A stretch of 64,000 nt of DNA from Salinispora mooreana. GTDB taxonomy: Bacteria; Actinomycetota; Actinomycetes; Mycobacteriales; Micromonosporaceae. Below, piece after piece: positions 20,241 through 29,688 of the stretch (within the stretch, counting starts at the first letter, position 1; every line of letters starts with the position of its first letter). Below the pieces are notes generated by a model. The model searched no databases. It saw only the letters and a program-made list of their open reading frames with translations, and was not told the DNA's origin. The position numbers were made by a program, and so were the translations under genes. Location of the stretch: assembly GCF_000379065.1 (NCBI RefSeq), contig NZ_KB900614.1, forward strand, positions 2,471,149 to 2,535,148. The letters run 5' to 3'.

Positions 20241-21125
20241 TCAGGCCGGGGCCAACACGATCTCCGCACGGGCCCGACCGGCCCGCTCGCTGACGATAGC
20301 GATCAACCCGCCCGCCGGGCCGAAGACGGCGTACGGGCCGTCGATCCCCATCGGCTCCAACGGACCGCCGTGGGAGAGCACCCGCTCCTCCTCGGCGGTT
20401 GCCTCGCGGCGCGGGAAGAACCGGTCGGCCGCCGCCTCGAGGAAGAGCGTGACCACCTCGGGTGCCCGGCGCTCCAGGTCATCGAGGGTAGCGGCCTCGG
20501 CGAGGGTGAAACCGCCCACGGCGGTACGCCGCAGCGCGATGAGGTGCCCGCCGACGCCGAGCGCCCGGCCGGTGTCCCGGGCGATCGCCCGCACGTACGT
20601 GCCGGAGGAGCAGGTGACATCCACGTCCACGTCCACCACGTCCGGCTCGTCCCGCCGCAGCGCCCGCACATCGAGCTGGGAGATCGTGACCCGTCGGGGC
20701 GGCAGGTCAACACTGGCCCCCGCTCGAACCCGGCGGTACGCCCGCTGACCGTCGATCTTGATGGCGCTGACCGCGCTGGGCACCTGGTCCACGGCACCGG
20801 TCTGCGCTGCCAGCGCGGACCGGACCGCCTCCTCGGTCACCTGACCGGCCGGGGTGCTGGAGATGACATCCCCCTCGGCGTCGTCGGTGACCGTCGCCTG
20901 CCCCAGTCGAATCGTGGCGGTGTAGCTCTTGCCGGCCCCGATGACGTAGGTCAGCAGCCGGGTTGCTCGGCCCACGCCGACGACCAGGACCCCGGTCGCC
21001 ATCGGATCGAGCGTGCCACCGTGCCCGACCCGCCGGGTCCGGGCCAGCCGGCGCACCCGCGCCACCACGTCGTGCGATGTCATGCCGCCCGGCTTGTCGA
21101 CCACGATCAGTCCGTCTGCGCTCAC
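20241..21125 (-). CDS. truB: tRNA pseudouridine(55) synthase
   Basis: A 294-residue enzyme that isomerises U55 in the tRNA T-loop. The catalytic aspartate is Asp40 in GHGGTLDPMATGVL. KPGGMTSHDVV, VSAIKIDGQRAY and SSGTYVRAIARDTG are further conserved blocks. The GTG at 21125 is used since VSADGLIVVDKPGG is the typical N-terminus; the open frame continues to 21356 through sequence that looks non-coding. It precedes ribF. Confidence 0.95.
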   Translation of the reverse strand: MSADGLIVVDKPGGMTSHDVVARVRRLARTRRVGHGGTLDPMATGVLVVGVGRATRLLTYVIGAGKSYTATIRLGQATVTDDAEGDVISSTPAGQVTEEAVRSALAAQTGAVDQVPSAVSAIKIDGQRAYRRVRAGASVDLPPRRVTISQLDVRALRRDEPDVVDVDVDVTCSSGTYVRAIARDTGRALGVGGHLIALRRTAVGGFTLAEAATLDDLERRAPEVVTLFLEAAADRFFPRREATAEEERVLSHGGPLEPMGIDGPYAVFGPAGGLIAIVSERAGRARAEIVLAPA

Positions 21126-21259
21126 GACCGCCAAGCCTGCCAGACGGGCTGGCTCGGCCGGCACCGGGACGCCCACCTGGCCAACCAGACCGCCCACCTC
21201 CACCACACATGGACGCCGGCTGCTACCAATGGGCTGATCAACCACGGGAGGGTTAGGCA

Positions 21260-21574
21260 ATGTCGCGCCAGCGTCAGGATCAGGACCAGCAGCGGTCTCC
21301 CCGACTGCACCAACCGGAGCAGCCGCCCAGCCTCCCCGCCTGGATGCTCGACCCACCGCCCCCGCGGCGAACGGCCGGGGATCGGATCGTCGAAGTGCTG
21401 CTCACGCTCCCGGGCGCCGCCGCCCTACGCCGGCGGTGGCAGGTGTGGCAGGGCCGACGTCGGCTGTACCAACGCTTCCCGAACACGATGAAGGTGGCCG
21501 GCTTCATCGTCTCCTTCGCCGTGACCCTGGGGCTGGTGATGGCCGTGTACGTCCTGCTACCCAGGTTGTCCTGA
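21260..21574 (+). CDS. Small single-pass membrane protein
   Basis: A 104-residue protein with a Gln/Pro-rich N-terminus (about 45 residues), a basic amphipathic stretch (RRRWQVWQGRRRLYQRF) and one C-terminal transmembrane helix (GFIVSFAVTLGLVMAVYVLL). A GGGAGGG ribosome site lies eight bases before the ATG. I do not recognise a named family. The basic stretch before the helix predicts a cytoplasmic N-terminus. It is divergent from truB and convergent with the MATE exporter. Confidence 0.68.
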   Translation: MSRQRQDQDQQRSPRLHQPEQPPSLPAWMLDPPPPRRTAGDRIVEVLLTLPGAAALRRRWQVWQGRRRLYQRFPNTMKVAGFIVSFAVTLGLVMAVYVLLPRLS

Positions 21575-21645
21575 CCCGAGTGGTGAGCCGCACGGGCCGG
21601 CGGTTGGGCCTGTCCGACGGGCCCGGCCCGGAGCACGCCGGCGAC

Positions 21646-22974
21646 TCAGGTCCGGGTGGCGCCGACGACCGCCCAGCGACCGGAGCGCAACCGCAGCAGC
21701 AGGGCGAACAGCCGGAGCACCACAAAGAACGTGAGTCCCGCCCAGATCCCACCGAGTCCGAGGTCCAGTCCGTACGCCAGCCAGATGGCCGGCAGAAATC
21801 CCCCCAACGTCGCCACGATCGTGAGATTCCGCAGGTAGCGGATGTCCCCCGCGCCGATCAACACTCCGTCCAGGGCGAAGACAACGCCCGCCAGCGGCAG
21901 CATCGCGGCGAACCAGGGCCAGGCCACCATCGCCTCCTCGCGGACCTGCCCGTCGGCGCTGAACCAGCCCGGGATCACTCCGGCGCCGGCGGCGAAGACC
22001 AGCGCGAACGCCACGCCGCAGCCGGCGCCGAGCCACCCGATCCGGCGGGCCAGTCCGCGGGCGCCGGCCGCGTCGTCGGCCCCCAACGCGGCGCCGACGA
22101 GGGCCTGCGCGGCGATGGCGAGCGCGTCGAGCACCAGGGCGGTGAAGAACCAGAGTTGCAGGACGATCTGGTGGGCGCCGACCGCCGCCGCGCCGAAGCG
22201 GGCAGCCACCGCGGTGGCGGAGAGAAAGCTCGCCTGGAAGGCGACGCCGCGGATGAGCAGGTCCCGGCTTAGCACAAGCTGCAGGGCGAGGACCCGGGGC
22301 CGGGGGCGGAGGGCCACCCGCTCGGAGACCAGCGCCCCGGCGAAGAGCGCACCGGAGATCGTCTGCGCCACGACGTTGGCCACCGCCGATCCGGGCAGGC
22401 CGAGCCCGACGGGGTAGACCAGCACCGGGCAGAGCACCGCGGAGAGCAGGCTCGGGCCGAGCACGAACCACAGCGGCCGACGGGTGTCCTGGACGCCCCG
22501 CAGCCAACCGTTGCCAGCAGCGGCGAGAAGCAGCCCGGGTGCGCCGAGCGCCGCGATCCGCAGCCACTGTGCGGCGGCCTCCGCCACGTCGTTGTCCGCC
22601 CCGACGAGGGTACGGGCGAGCACGCCGCCGCCGGCCTGCATGCCGACCGCGACGAAGACCCCTACCGCGAGCGCGAGCCAGGAGGCCTGGACCCCCTCGG
22701 CAACGGCGGCGGTGCGGTCGCCGGCCCCGAACCGCCGGGCGGAGCGTCCGGTGGTGCCGTACGCGACCACCGTGCCCAGCCAGGCGATGAGCGTCAGCAC
22801 GGTGCCACCGATCGCCAACGCGGCGAGCGGAACCCGGCCGAGGTGTCCCACCACCGCCGTGTCCACCAGCACATACAGCGGCTCGGCGGCGAGCACCACG
22901 AGGGCGGGCAGGGCCAGCGCGGCGATCCTGCGGGGCGGGGCGGAGCGGGATGCGGTGGCAGTCGGCGAGTTCAT
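21646..22974 (-). CDS. MATE family efflux transporter (DinF branch)
   Basis: A 442-residue, twelve-helix, cation-coupled exporter of the MATE superfamily. The two homologous halves are visible: the first begins RRIAALALPALVVLAAEPLYVLVDTAVVGHLG, split here by the DinF-type motif LYVLVDTAVVGHLG, and the second has VGAHQIVLQLWFFTALVLDALAIA. The DinF branch is typically involved in drug or oxidative stress tolerance. The ATG at 22974 is chosen; a GTG at 22992 is possible. Monocistronic by position. Confidence 0.88.
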   Translation of the reverse strand: MNSPTATASRSAPPRRIAALALPALVVLAAEPLYVLVDTAVVGHLGRVPLAALAIGGTVLTLIAWLGTVVAYGTTGRSARRFGAGDRTAAVAEGVQASWLALAVGVFVAVGMQAGGGVLARTLVGADNDVAEAAAQWLRIAALGAPGLLLAAAGNGWLRGVQDTRRPLWFVLGPSLLSAVLCPVLVYPVGLGLPGSAVANVVAQTISGALFAGALVSERVALRPRPRVLALQLVLSRDLLIRGVAFQASFLSATAVAARFGAAAVGAHQIVLQLWFFTALVLDALAIAAQALVGAALGADDAAGARGLARRIGWLGAGCGVAFALVFAAGAGVIPGWFSADGQVREEAMVAWPWFAAMLPLAGVVFALDGVLIGAGDIRYLRNLTIVATLGGFLPAIWLAYGLDLGLGGIWAGLTFFVVLRLFALLLRLRSGRWAVVGATRT

Positions 22975-23102
22975 CGTCGTCGACCCTGACACGGACCCCG
23001 TAAGGACTTCAACCCCGATTCGCCACTTACCAACGACTACCGGTGCCGGACGACGGGCGGCCAGCGCCGCCCGTCGGGGAGGGCGTCAGCCGATCGGCGA
23101 CG

Positions 23103-23192
23103 TCACTGGCGCGTGTCCATCGACGTCTGCAGCGCACGGCGCAGCTGCTCACGCGCCTCGTCAGCGGTGTCGGGCTTGGGCTTGTTCGACAT
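23103..23192 (-). CDS. Candidate 29-residue small protein
   Basis: The minus-strand frame from the ATG at 23192 encodes a 29-residue, charged, probably helical peptide beginning MSNKPKPDTADEAREQLRRA. An AAGGGG ribosome site lies five bases upstream, which is what argues for it being translated. It is otherwise isolated: the next genes are 110 bases and more away. No known family is recognised. Comparison with other Micromonosporaceae would decide whether it is conserved. Confidence 0.45.
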   Translation of the reverse strand: MSNKPKPDTADEAREQLRRALQTSMDTRQ

Positions 23193-23303
23193 GGGAACCC
23201 CTTCCAGGGCGCGAGCCACCAAGGCAGTGGTGGAACTCATGGGCAAGGTCTGCCACCCGCGGGCGTCCGGGGTCGCCGGAGCAGCACACGGAGCAGTGAG
23301 CCC

Positions 23304-23318
23304 GGGTCGGTCCGACCC
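23304..23318. promoter_or_regulatory. 15-bp palindrome
   Basis: GGGTCGG-T-CCGACCC is a perfect palindrome about 110 bases upstream of the 29-residue ORF. It could be an operator or a small hairpin. The rest of 23193-23465 shows no convincing gene. Confidence 0.25.
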
Positions 23319-23465
23319 TGGAGAGCAGCGACGCCGGGTACGGGCCCACCGCTCACGACCAGCACCGTCAGCACGGCATCGGTCAATACCCAAGCTATCG
23401 TTCAGGTCTGCCCACCGCGGGCTGTTCCCACCATCCGGGCGGAGCCACAGCGCGACGACGGCACC

Positions 23466-23678
23466 TCAACGCGCCAGGAAGTGCCAGCCCAGCCACCACC
23501 AGAAGCCGAAGACCCCGATCCGGCCGACCGGCACCGAGCCGACCTCGTACCGCATCACGTACGCGCAGACCTCACCCAGGGTGGGGATCCGGGACCCCTC
23601 CCGGCGGGCCGCCAACTCCACGGCGACGAAGAGCGCCACCGCCACCAGGAACCCGCCGATCGCCAGTGTCCGCATCAT
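23466..23678 (-). CDS. Small membrane protein, DUF6186-like
   Basis: A 70-residue protein with an N-terminal transmembrane helix (LAIGGFLVAVALFVAVEL), a short polar loop containing RIPTLGEVCAYVMRYEVG, and a Trp-rich C-terminal helix (VFGFWWWLGWHFLAR). The pattern resembles a small actinobacterial two-helix family that I associate with DUF6186; function is unknown. Two ATG codons at 23678/23675 overlap the stop of the upstream gene (ATGATGA), so it is translated by coupling. The two proteins probably act together in the membrane. Confidence 0.65.
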   Translation of the reverse strand: MMRTLAIGGFLVAVALFVAVELAARREGSRIPTLGEVCAYVMRYEVGSVPVGRIGVFGFWWWLGWHFLAR

Positions 23679-24082
23679 CGCCGCACCAACCCCCAGAACG
23701 CAGACAACCAGGCCAGCCAACCCGCTGAGCGGATCACCCCGTCCTCCAGCAGTGGATCCGCCAGCCGGGAGAAGGTCGGGAACTCGTCACCCGCTGCGGC
23801 CACGAAGGTCGCCCCCTCGAAGACCACAAACACCACCACCGGCAACGTCCACCACACCACGCCCTGGTCCAGCCGAACCGGTGCGGGCCGCCGGGGCACC
23901 CGGTTACCCAGGCCAAGCCAGATCAGGACACCACCGGTGCCGAGCGTCCACAGATTCGCCTCAATCGAAAAGGACGGAAACCGGCCACCCACCAACGACA
24001 GGCAGACGAGCACCGGCACGGCGACAGCGGGACGATCCCAGGCGCGCGGCGCCTCGATTGTCATGTCACGGGGCTGTTCCAT
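23675..24082 (-). CDS. Hypothetical membrane protein
   Basis: A 135-residue protein with three to four hydrophobic segments (AVAVPVLVCLSLVGG, LGTGGVLIWLGLG, VVWWTLPVVVFVVFEGATF and a final amphipathic helix). No recognised motif. It overlaps the start of the small DUF6186-like gene by four bases and is the first gene of that two-gene unit. A weak hairpin (24142-24161) separates it from nrnA upstream. Function cannot be assigned. Confidence 0.65.
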   Translation of the reverse strand: MEQPRDMTIEAPRAWDRPAVAVPVLVCLSLVGGRFPSFSIEANLWTLGTGGVLIWLGLGNRVPRRPAPVRLDQGVVWWTLPVVVFVVFEGATFVAAAGDEFPTFSRLADPLLEDGVIRSAGWLAWLSAFWGLVRR

Positions 24083-24141
24083 GCCGCAATTCTGCCCACC
24101 GCCACCAACGGCGGGAAGACCGAACCCCCGTAAGCTGACCC

Positions 24142-24161
24142 TGATCTTTGTCGACAGATCA
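24142..24161 (-). terminator. Weak hairpin after nrnA
   Basis: TGATCT-8 bases-AGATCA, located between the end of nrnA and the next gene on the same strand. Only six base pairs, so this is a low-confidence terminator. Confidence 0.25.
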
Positions 24162-24203
24162 TCAGCCGAAAGGCCAGGTGACAGCTAACCGAAGGGCCGA
24201 CCC

Positions 24204-25244
24204 TCAACCGCCCGTCGGGGCGAGCAACGCCCCGGTCAACTCCCGCCGGATGGCCTCCACCACCTCGTCAACGCTGCCCCGGCCGGTGAAGCCGGCGGCG
24301 AGCCGGTGCCCGCCGCCGCCCAACGCCATCGCCACCCGGCTCACGTCCACCGCGCCCTTGCTCCGCAACGACACCGCCCACTCGCCATCGGCGGTCTGCT
24401 TCACCACGCAGCTCACGTCGGCCTCCGCCGTGCACCGCACCGAATCGATCAGCGCCTCCAGCACGTACGCGGGCTGCCCGTGCCGGGCCAGGTCCTCCTG
24501 GGTCGCCCAGGTCCACACCAGGCCGTGACCATCCGCCGCGGCGGGCTCCAGCCGGGCCCGACCGACCACCTCGGCGTAGAGCCGCACAGCACCGAACGGG
24601 CGGGTGTCCAAGACGCGACGAGAGATCTCACCGGGGTGGATGCCCGTGGCCAGTAGCCGGGCCGCGAACCGGTGCACCGCCGGCGTGGTGGCCGCGAACC
24701 GGAACGAGCCGGTGTCGGTGGTCAACGCCACGTAGAGACACTCCGCGATCTCCGCGTCGAGCGGCACCCCCAGCCGGTCAAGTAGCTCATCCACGAGTAC
24801 CGAGGTCGCCGCCGCCCGCGGGTCGATCAGATTGATCGCACCGAAGCCGGGGTTCGACGCATGGTGGTCGAGCACCACCGTGCTGCCGGCGGTCGTCAGC
24901 CGGTCAGCCAACTCCCCCAACCGAGACTCGCTCGCCGCGTCGAAGCTGATCAAAAGGTCCGGATCGGCGACCACCTCCGCCGCCGGGACCAGCAGCTGCT
25001 CACCGGGCAGCCCGCGCAACGGCTCCGGGAGCTGCGGCGGGCCGGGAAAGGTGGCCTGCACCTGTCGCAGACCGAGCCGATGCAGGCCGAGCGCGAAGCC
25101 GAGCATGCTGCCGAGCGCGTCGCCGTCCGGGTTCACGTGACAGACCAGCAGCACCCGCCCCGCGGCCGGCACTGCACGGACCGCGGCCACCGCCGCCGCC
25201 CAGTCGGCCTCCACCGGCGCGGACCCGGCGGCGGAATCGCTCAC
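24204..25244 (-). CDS. nrnA: DHH/DHHA1 phosphoesterase, NrnA-like
   Basis: A 346-residue bifunctional oligoribonuclease / pAp phosphatase. The DHH domain has HVNPDGDALGS (His36, Asp40, Asp42), LISFDAASESRLG and VVLDHHASNPGFG, which supply the manganese ligands; the DHHA1 domain ends with GGGGHRLAAGFTG. It degrades nanoRNAs, and in actinobacteria can also act on cyclic dinucleotides. The GTG start overlaps the stop of rbfA, and this is the last gene of the rimP-nusA-infB operon, a conserved position for nrnA. Confidence 0.93.
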   Translation of the reverse strand: MSDSAAGSAPVEADWAAAVAAVRAVPAAGRVLLVCHVNPDGDALGSMLGFALGLHRLGLRQVQATFPGPPQLPEPLRGLPGEQLLVPAAEVVADPDLLISFDAASESRLGELADRLTTAGSTVVLDHHASNPGFGAINLIDPRAAATSVLVDELLDRLGVPLDAEIAECLYVALTTDTGSFRFAATTPAVHRFAARLLATGIHPGEISRRVLDTRPFGAVRLYAEVVGRARLEPAAADGHGLVWTWATQEDLARHGQPAYVLEALIDSVRCTAEADVSCVVKQTADGEWAVSLRSKGAVDVSRVAMALGGGGHRLAAGFTGRGSVDEVVEAIRRELTGALLAPTGG

Positions 25245-25711
25245 CGTTGGTCCCCGCCCGGCCGCGACACCTCATCCTCGACGGCCTCGGACTCCTCCTC
25301 CAGCCGGTACGGCTGGGCCTCACCCGCATACTCGGCCCGGGTGGCGAGGCGCTGCACCTCGGCATCCGCGTGGCGCGCCTGGGCGAGCAGGTCGTCAATG
25401 TGCTTGACCTGGTCCTGCACGTCGTCCAGGACAAAGGTCAGCGTCGGCGAGTGACGCAGCCCCAGCGCCTTCCCGACGGTGCTGCGCACCATACCTTTGG
25501 CGCTCTCCAACGCCGCGGCAGTGCTCGCCTGGGCAGCCGCGTCACCGAGCACCGTGTAGAAGACCGTGGCCTCGCGGAGGTCGGCGGTGATCCGCGCGTC
25601 CGTGATGGTGATCATGCCAAGCCGCGGATCCTTGATCTGACTACGCACCACCGACGCCACCAGCTCACGCACCCGCTCCGCGTGCCGGCGCACCTTGGCC
25701 GGATCCGACAT
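25241..25711 (-). CDS. rbfA: Ribosome-binding factor A
   Basis: A 156-residue KH-fold protein that binds the immature 30S subunit and aids 16S 5'-end processing. Family blocks: RHAERVRELVASVV, KDPRLGMITITDARITADL and TLTFVLDDV. The C-terminal 30 residues are an acidic, Glu-rich actinobacterial tail. It is coupled to nrnA by a GTGA overlap and lies downstream of ylxP and infB in the standard order. Confidence 0.95.
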   Translation of the reverse strand: MSDPAKVRRHAERVRELVASVVRSQIKDPRLGMITITDARITADLREATVFYTVLGDAAAQASTAAALESAKGMVRSTVGKALGLRHSPTLTFVLDDVQDQVKHIDDLLAQARHADAEVQRLATRAEYAGEAQPYRLEEESEAVEDEVSRPGGDQR

Positions 25712-25867
25712 CTCGCCACCTCCAGGCGTACCGCTCCCGGCCGTTGGGCACCTGGAGCGCCCAAGCCGCCGGCCAACACCACGAACACTACCCGCGCCGC
25801 CGGTCCACCCCGTACGCGGCCGGTGCGATGACCGCCCACGGGGCAGCCCCGCAGCGGCGTCAGTGGA

Positions 25868-26161
25868 TCAGTCGTCCGCGCCGTACAGCCGCCGACGCAC
25901 CGACAGGAGTTCCACCTCAGGACGGGCGGCGACCAGGCGCTCACACGAGTCGAGCACCTCGCGTACGTGGGCCGCCGTCGCGGAGACCACCGCGACGCCA
26001 ATCTCCGCCCGCCCGTGCAGGGCGAGCGCACCCATCTCGGCGGCGGAGACCTCGACGCGGCGCAGCGCCGCCACAATCGGTCGAACGTAGGACCTCTTGG
26101 CCTTCAACGACCGGGAGTCGCCCGGCAGCAGAAGGTCGAATACCGCAGTTCCGGTGTACAT
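25868..26161 (-). CDS. ylxP: DUF503 / YlxP family protein
   Basis: A 97-residue protein of the YlxP (DUF503) family, small proteins found between infB and rbfA in Gram-positive bacteria. The N-terminus GTAVFDLLLPGDSRSLKAKRS is the family signature (split here by the short LLLPGDSRSLK block), followed by ALHGRAEIGVAVVSATAAHV. It is thought to take part in ribosome assembly or RNA metabolism; the evidence is mainly context. A strong perfect hairpin separates it from infB, so it may need its own promoter or readthrough. The 156-base gap to rbfA holds only the rbfA ribosome site. Confidence 0.88.
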   Translation of the reverse strand: MYTGTAVFDLLLPGDSRSLKAKRSYVRPIVAALRRVEVSAAEMGALALHGRAEIGVAVVSATAAHVREVLDSCERLVAARPEVELLSVRRRLYGADD

Positions 26162-26192
26162 CGTCCCGGAGACTACGGACGAACCCGGACAT

Positions 26193-26232
26193 GATCAAGG
26201 GGTTTACGCAGCATGGCGTAAACCCCTTGATC
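26193..26232. terminator. Perfect 17-bp hairpin between infB and ylxP
   Basis: GATCAAGGGGTTTACGC, a 6-base loop, then the exact complement (26193-26209 with 26216-26232). It stands 15 bases after the infB stop, inside what is normally a continuous operon. No T-tract follows on the minus strand. It could be a terminator, an RNase site, or a dispersed palindromic repeat. Confidence 0.65.
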
Positions 26233-26247
26233 TGTGTCCCTACCGGA

Positions 26248-29247
26248 TCAGGCGCGCGCCTTCTCCCGCATCTCGAAGGTCTCGATCACATCGCCGACCT
26301 GGACGTTGTTGTAACCGCCCAGGGTCAGACCACACTCGAAGCCCTCGCGTACCTCGGTCGCGTCGTCCTTGAACCGCTTGAGCGAGCCGATGGTGAGGTT
26401 GTCCGCCACCACCGCGCCGTCGCGCAGCAGCCGAGCCTTGGCGTTGCGCCGAAGCAGGCCCGACCGGACGATACAGCCGGAGATGTTGCCGACCTTGGAC
26501 GAACGGAACACCTCGCGGACCTCCGCGGTGCCCAGCTCGACCTCCTCGTACTCCGGCTTGAGCAGGCCCTTGAGCGCCGCCTCGATCTCCTCGATGGCCT
26601 GGTAGATGACGGTGTAGTACCGAATCTCCACGCCCTCGCGGTCGGCCATCTCGCGGACCTTGTTGGCGGCCCGCACGTTGAAGCCGATGATCGTGACCGC
26701 CTCCGACGAGGCGCTCGCGAGCATGACGTCGCTCTCGGTGATCGCCCCAACGCCCCGGTGGATGATCCGTAGCTGGACCTCCTCGGGGATGTCGAGGTTG
26801 AACAGGGCATCCTCGAGCGCTTCCACGGAACCGGAGACGTCGCCCTTGAGCACCAGGTTGAGCGAGGTCTTCTCGCCCGCCTTGAGCTGCTCCATGAGCG
26901 TCTCGAGGGTGGCCCGGCCACGGGAGTTGGCGAAGGCCGCCGCCCGCCGCCGCGCCTGCCGCTGCTCGGCGATCTGCCGCACGGTGCGGTCGTCCTCGGC
27001 GGCCAGGAACGTGTCGCCCGCCCCGGGCACCGCGGTCAGACCCAGCACCAGCACGGGACGAGACGGACCCGCCTCGGCGACCTGGTTGCCGTTCTCGTCG
27101 AGCATCGCCCGAACCCGGCCGTGCGCCCCACCGGCGACGATCGAGTCGCCCGCCCGCAGGGTGCCCTTCTGCACCAGCACCGTCGCCACCGCGCCCCGGC
27201 CCTTGTCCAGGTGCGCCTCGATCGCCACACCCTGCGCCGGGCCGTCCGTCGGAGCGGTCAGCTCCAGCGACGCGTCCGCGGTCAGCAGGACCGCCTCGAG
27301 CAGGCTGTCGATCCCGGTACCCGGCTTGGCCGCCACGTTGACAAACATGGTGTCGCCGCCGTACTCCTCGGCGACCAGTCCGTACTCGGTCAGCTGCTGG
27401 CGGACCTTGTCCGGGTTGGCATCCGGCTTGTCGACCTTGTTGACCGCCACCACGATCGGCACGTCGGCCGCCTTGGCGTGGTTCAACGCCTCGATCGTCT
27501 GCGGCATCACCCCGTCGTCGGCCGCGACGACCAGGATCACGATGTCGGTGACCTGGGCACCACGGGCACGCATGGCGGTGAACGCCTCGTGACCGGGGGT
27601 GTCGATGAAGGTGATCGCCCGGTCCTGGTCCTCGTGTGGGACGTGGACCTGGTAGGCGCCGATGTGCTGGGTGATGCCACCCGCCTCGCCGGCCACCACG
27701 TTCGCCTTCCGGATCGCGTCCAGAAGCTTCGTCTTACCGTGGTCGACGTGACCCATGACGGTCACCACCGGCGGCCGGCTGACCAGACGGTCCTCCGCCA
27801 CCTCGGCGTCCAGGTCGATGTTGAACTGCGCGAGCAGCTCGCGGTCTTCGTCCTCCGGGCTGACGATCTGGACGGCGAAGCCCAGGTGCTCACCCAGGAG
27901 CAGCAGGGTGTCATCGGAGCAGGACTGGGTCGCGGTCACCATCTCGCCCAGGTTGAACATCTCCTGGACCAGCGAACCCGGGTTGGCGTTGATCTTGTCG
28001 GCGAAGTCCGACAGCGAGGCGCCTCGGGACAACCGGACGGTCTGACCCTGCCCCCGGGGCGCGCCCGAGGACATGGTCGGAGCCGACAGGTTGTCGAACT
28101 CCTGTCTGCGCTGCTTCTTCGACTTGCGACCGCGGGTCGGCCGGCCACCGGGACGCCCGAAGGCACCCGCGGCACCACCACCGCGGCCACGGCCACCGCC
28201 ACCGGGACGGCCACCGCCGGGGCCGCCGCGGAAACCACCGCCGCCACCACCGGGGCCGCCACCGGGGCCGCCACGGAAGCCACCGCCACCACCGCCGCCA
28301 CCGCCGGGGCTGCCGCGGAAACCACCGCCGCCGCCACCGCCGCGGAAGCCACCGCCGCCACCGCCACCGGGGCGGCCGGCGCCGGAACCGGGACGACCGG
28401 AACCAGGACCGCCGGGGCGGCCGGGACGCTGGCTTGGCATGGAGGCCGGGCTGGGCCGCGGCGGCATGGACGCCGGGCTCGGCCGCGGCGGCATCGAGGC
28501 CGGGCTCGGCCGCGGACCACCCGCACCGGCGGCCGGGGGACGCTGCTGGCCGCCCTGAATACCGAACGGGTTGTTACCGGCGCCACGCGCCGGCGGACGA
28601 CCGCCGGACCGGGGGCCGGGGCCCGGAGTGGGCCCGCCGGACCGTCCGGCGGCCGGAGATCCGGGCCGGGGCGGCATCGTGCCGGGACCGGGGCGGGGAC
28701 CCGGACGCGGACCACCCTCGGTGGGCGGCTCCCGCCGGACGTTCTCCCGCTGCTGCTGCCGGGCAGCCTGCGCGGCCTTGACCGCGGCCTCCTGCTCGGC
28801 CTTCAACGCGGCGGCACGCGCCTCGGCGGCCGCCACCTCGATGTCGTGGGCGCTCGCCGGCTTGGCGGCCGGTGTCGCGGACTGCGGCGGACCCGGAACC
28901 GGACCCTTGGGTTTCGGGCCGGGCGTCGGGGCACCCGGCCGCCGCGGCGGCATGGGCTTGGCCGTGACGCGGGGTCCGCCCGGGGGCGGACCCGGGGTCG
29001 GGGTCCGGGAAGGGGTCGGAGTCGGGGTCGGGGTCGGGGTCGCCGGGGTCGCCGCCGCCGGAGCCGCCGGCGCGGGCGAGCCGGCGTTGTTGACGAACGC
29101 GTTACGCAGCCGTCGGGCGACCGGCGCCTCGACGGTGCTGGACGCGGACTTCACGAACTCGCCCATCTCCTTGAGCTTGGCGAGAACGGTCTTGCTTTCG
29201 ACCCCGAGCTCCTTGGCGAGCTCGTGTACGCGGGCCTTTCCTGCCAC
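26248..29247 (-). CDS. infB: Translation initiation factor IF-2
   Basis: A 999-residue GTPase that places initiator tRNA on the ribosome. The N-terminus [20 protein letters not shown] is the IF2N motif. Residues ~60-390 are a very long low-complexity Pro/Gly/Arg-rich region, with three tandem copies of an ASMPPRPSP unit and a poly-Gly stretch. G motifs: GHVDHGKT near 497, [16 protein letters not shown]. The C-terminal initiator-tRNA domain ends with [22 protein letters not shown]. The GTG at 29247 is favoured by GAGGAG directly upstream. Confidence 0.97.
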   Translation of the reverse strand: MAGKARVHELAKELGVESKTVLAKLKEMGEFVKSASSTVEAPVARRLRNAFVNNAGSPAPAAPAAATPATPTPTPTPTPSRTPTPGPPPGGPRVTAKPMPPRRPGAPTPGPKPKGPVPGPPQSATPAAKPASAHDIEVAAAEARAAALKAEQEAAVKAAQAARQQQRENVRREPPTEGGPRPGPRPGPGTMPPRPGSPAAGRSGGPTPGPGPRSGGRPPARGAGNNPFGIQGGQQRPPAAGAGGPRPSPASMPPRPSPASMPPRPSPASMPSQRPGRPGGPGSGRPGSGAGRPGGGGGGGFRGGGGGGGFRGSPGGGGGGGGGFRGGPGGGPGGGGGGFRGGPGGGRPGGGGRGRGGGAAGAFGRPGGRPTRGRKSKKQRRQEFDNLSAPTMSSGAPRGQGQTVRLSRGASLSDFADKINANPGSLVQEMFNLGEMVTATQSCSDDTLLLLGEHLGFAVQIVSPEDEDRELLAQFNIDLDAEVAEDRLVSRPPVVTVMGHVDHGKTKLLDAIRKANVVAGEAGGITQHIGAYQVHVPHEDQDRAITFIDTPGHEAFTAMRARGAQVTDIVILVVAADDGVMPQTIEALNHAKAADVPIVVAVNKVDKPDANPDKVRQQLTEYGLVAEEYGGDTMFVNVAAKPGTGIDSLLEAVLLTADASLELTAPTDGPAQGVAIEAHLDKGRGAVATVLVQKGTLRAGDSIVAGGAHGRVRAMLDENGNQVAEAGPSRPVLVLGLTAVPGAGDTFLAAEDDRTVRQIAEQRQARRRAAAFANSRGRATLETLMEQLKAGEKTSLNLVLKGDVSGSVEALEDALFNLDIPEEVQLRIIHRGVGAITESDVMLASASSEAVTIIGFNVRAANKVREMADREGVEIRYYTVIYQAIEEIEAALKGLLKPEYEEVELGTAEVREVFRSSKVGNISGCIVRSGLLRRNAKARLLRDGAVVADNLTIGSLKRFKDDATEVREGFECGLTLGGYNNVQVGDVIETFEMREKARA

Positions 29248-29340
29248 TGCACTCCTCATTCCGAGGTCGTGCGGGCAGCACCCGCAGCGACCTCACTCGT
29301 GCACTTGAAGCCTGGTCATTTCTGCGACTTCATCGTGTGC

Positions 29341-29673
29341 TCATGTCGGTCGTCCTACCTTGCTAGCGACCCGCGTCCGGTCGGGTTGGCCGGACGTCGT
29401 GGCTGGCGCATCGATATGCTTCGCAAGCTCACCGTGGTCGGGGACCCCGGTGACGCGCAGCGCCCGCCCGAAAGCACGACGCCGCACCGCCTGCGTAAGG
29501 CAGGCCGGATCTGGGTGCACGTGCGCCCCCCGACCCGGCAACCTGCGGGCCGGGTCGGGACGAAGGCTGTGACCAGCCCCATCACCCACCGCGACAACCC
29601 GCAGCAGTTCCTTGGTTGACGCTCGAGACCGGCAACCCACACAGGTGCGCTCCGGCAGCGCGCGTCGTACCAC
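29341..29673 (-). CDS. ylxR: YlxR family RNA-binding protein (DUF448)
   Basis: A 110-residue protein of the YlxR family, found between nusA and infB. The signature RTCVGCRSRASTKELLRVVA is present, as is GRGAHVHPDPACLTQAVRRRAFGRAL. Members bind RNA, and in other bacteria YlxR (RnpM) has been reported to modulate RNase P or act as a nucleoid-associated regulator. It has a GTG start 15 bases after nusA. The C-terminal 20 residues are a variable tail. Confidence 0.9.
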   Translation of the reverse strand: MVRRALPERTCVGCRSRASTKELLRVVAVGDGAGHSLRPDPARRLPGRGAHVHPDPACLTQAVRRRAFGRALRVTGVPDHGELAKHIDAPATTSGQPDRTRVASKVGRPT

Positions 29674-29688
29674 TGGGAAAGTCTACCC

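Noticed and set aside
28200..28400. CRISPR-like or satellite repeat array
   Set aside because: The repetitive DNA is coding (poly-Gly/Arg of IF-2), without spacers of constant length.
27121..29619. An 832-codon plus-strand frame over infB, rich in Thr/Ala repeats
   Set aside because: Generated by the IF-2 low-complexity region; the minus strand clearly codes IF-2.
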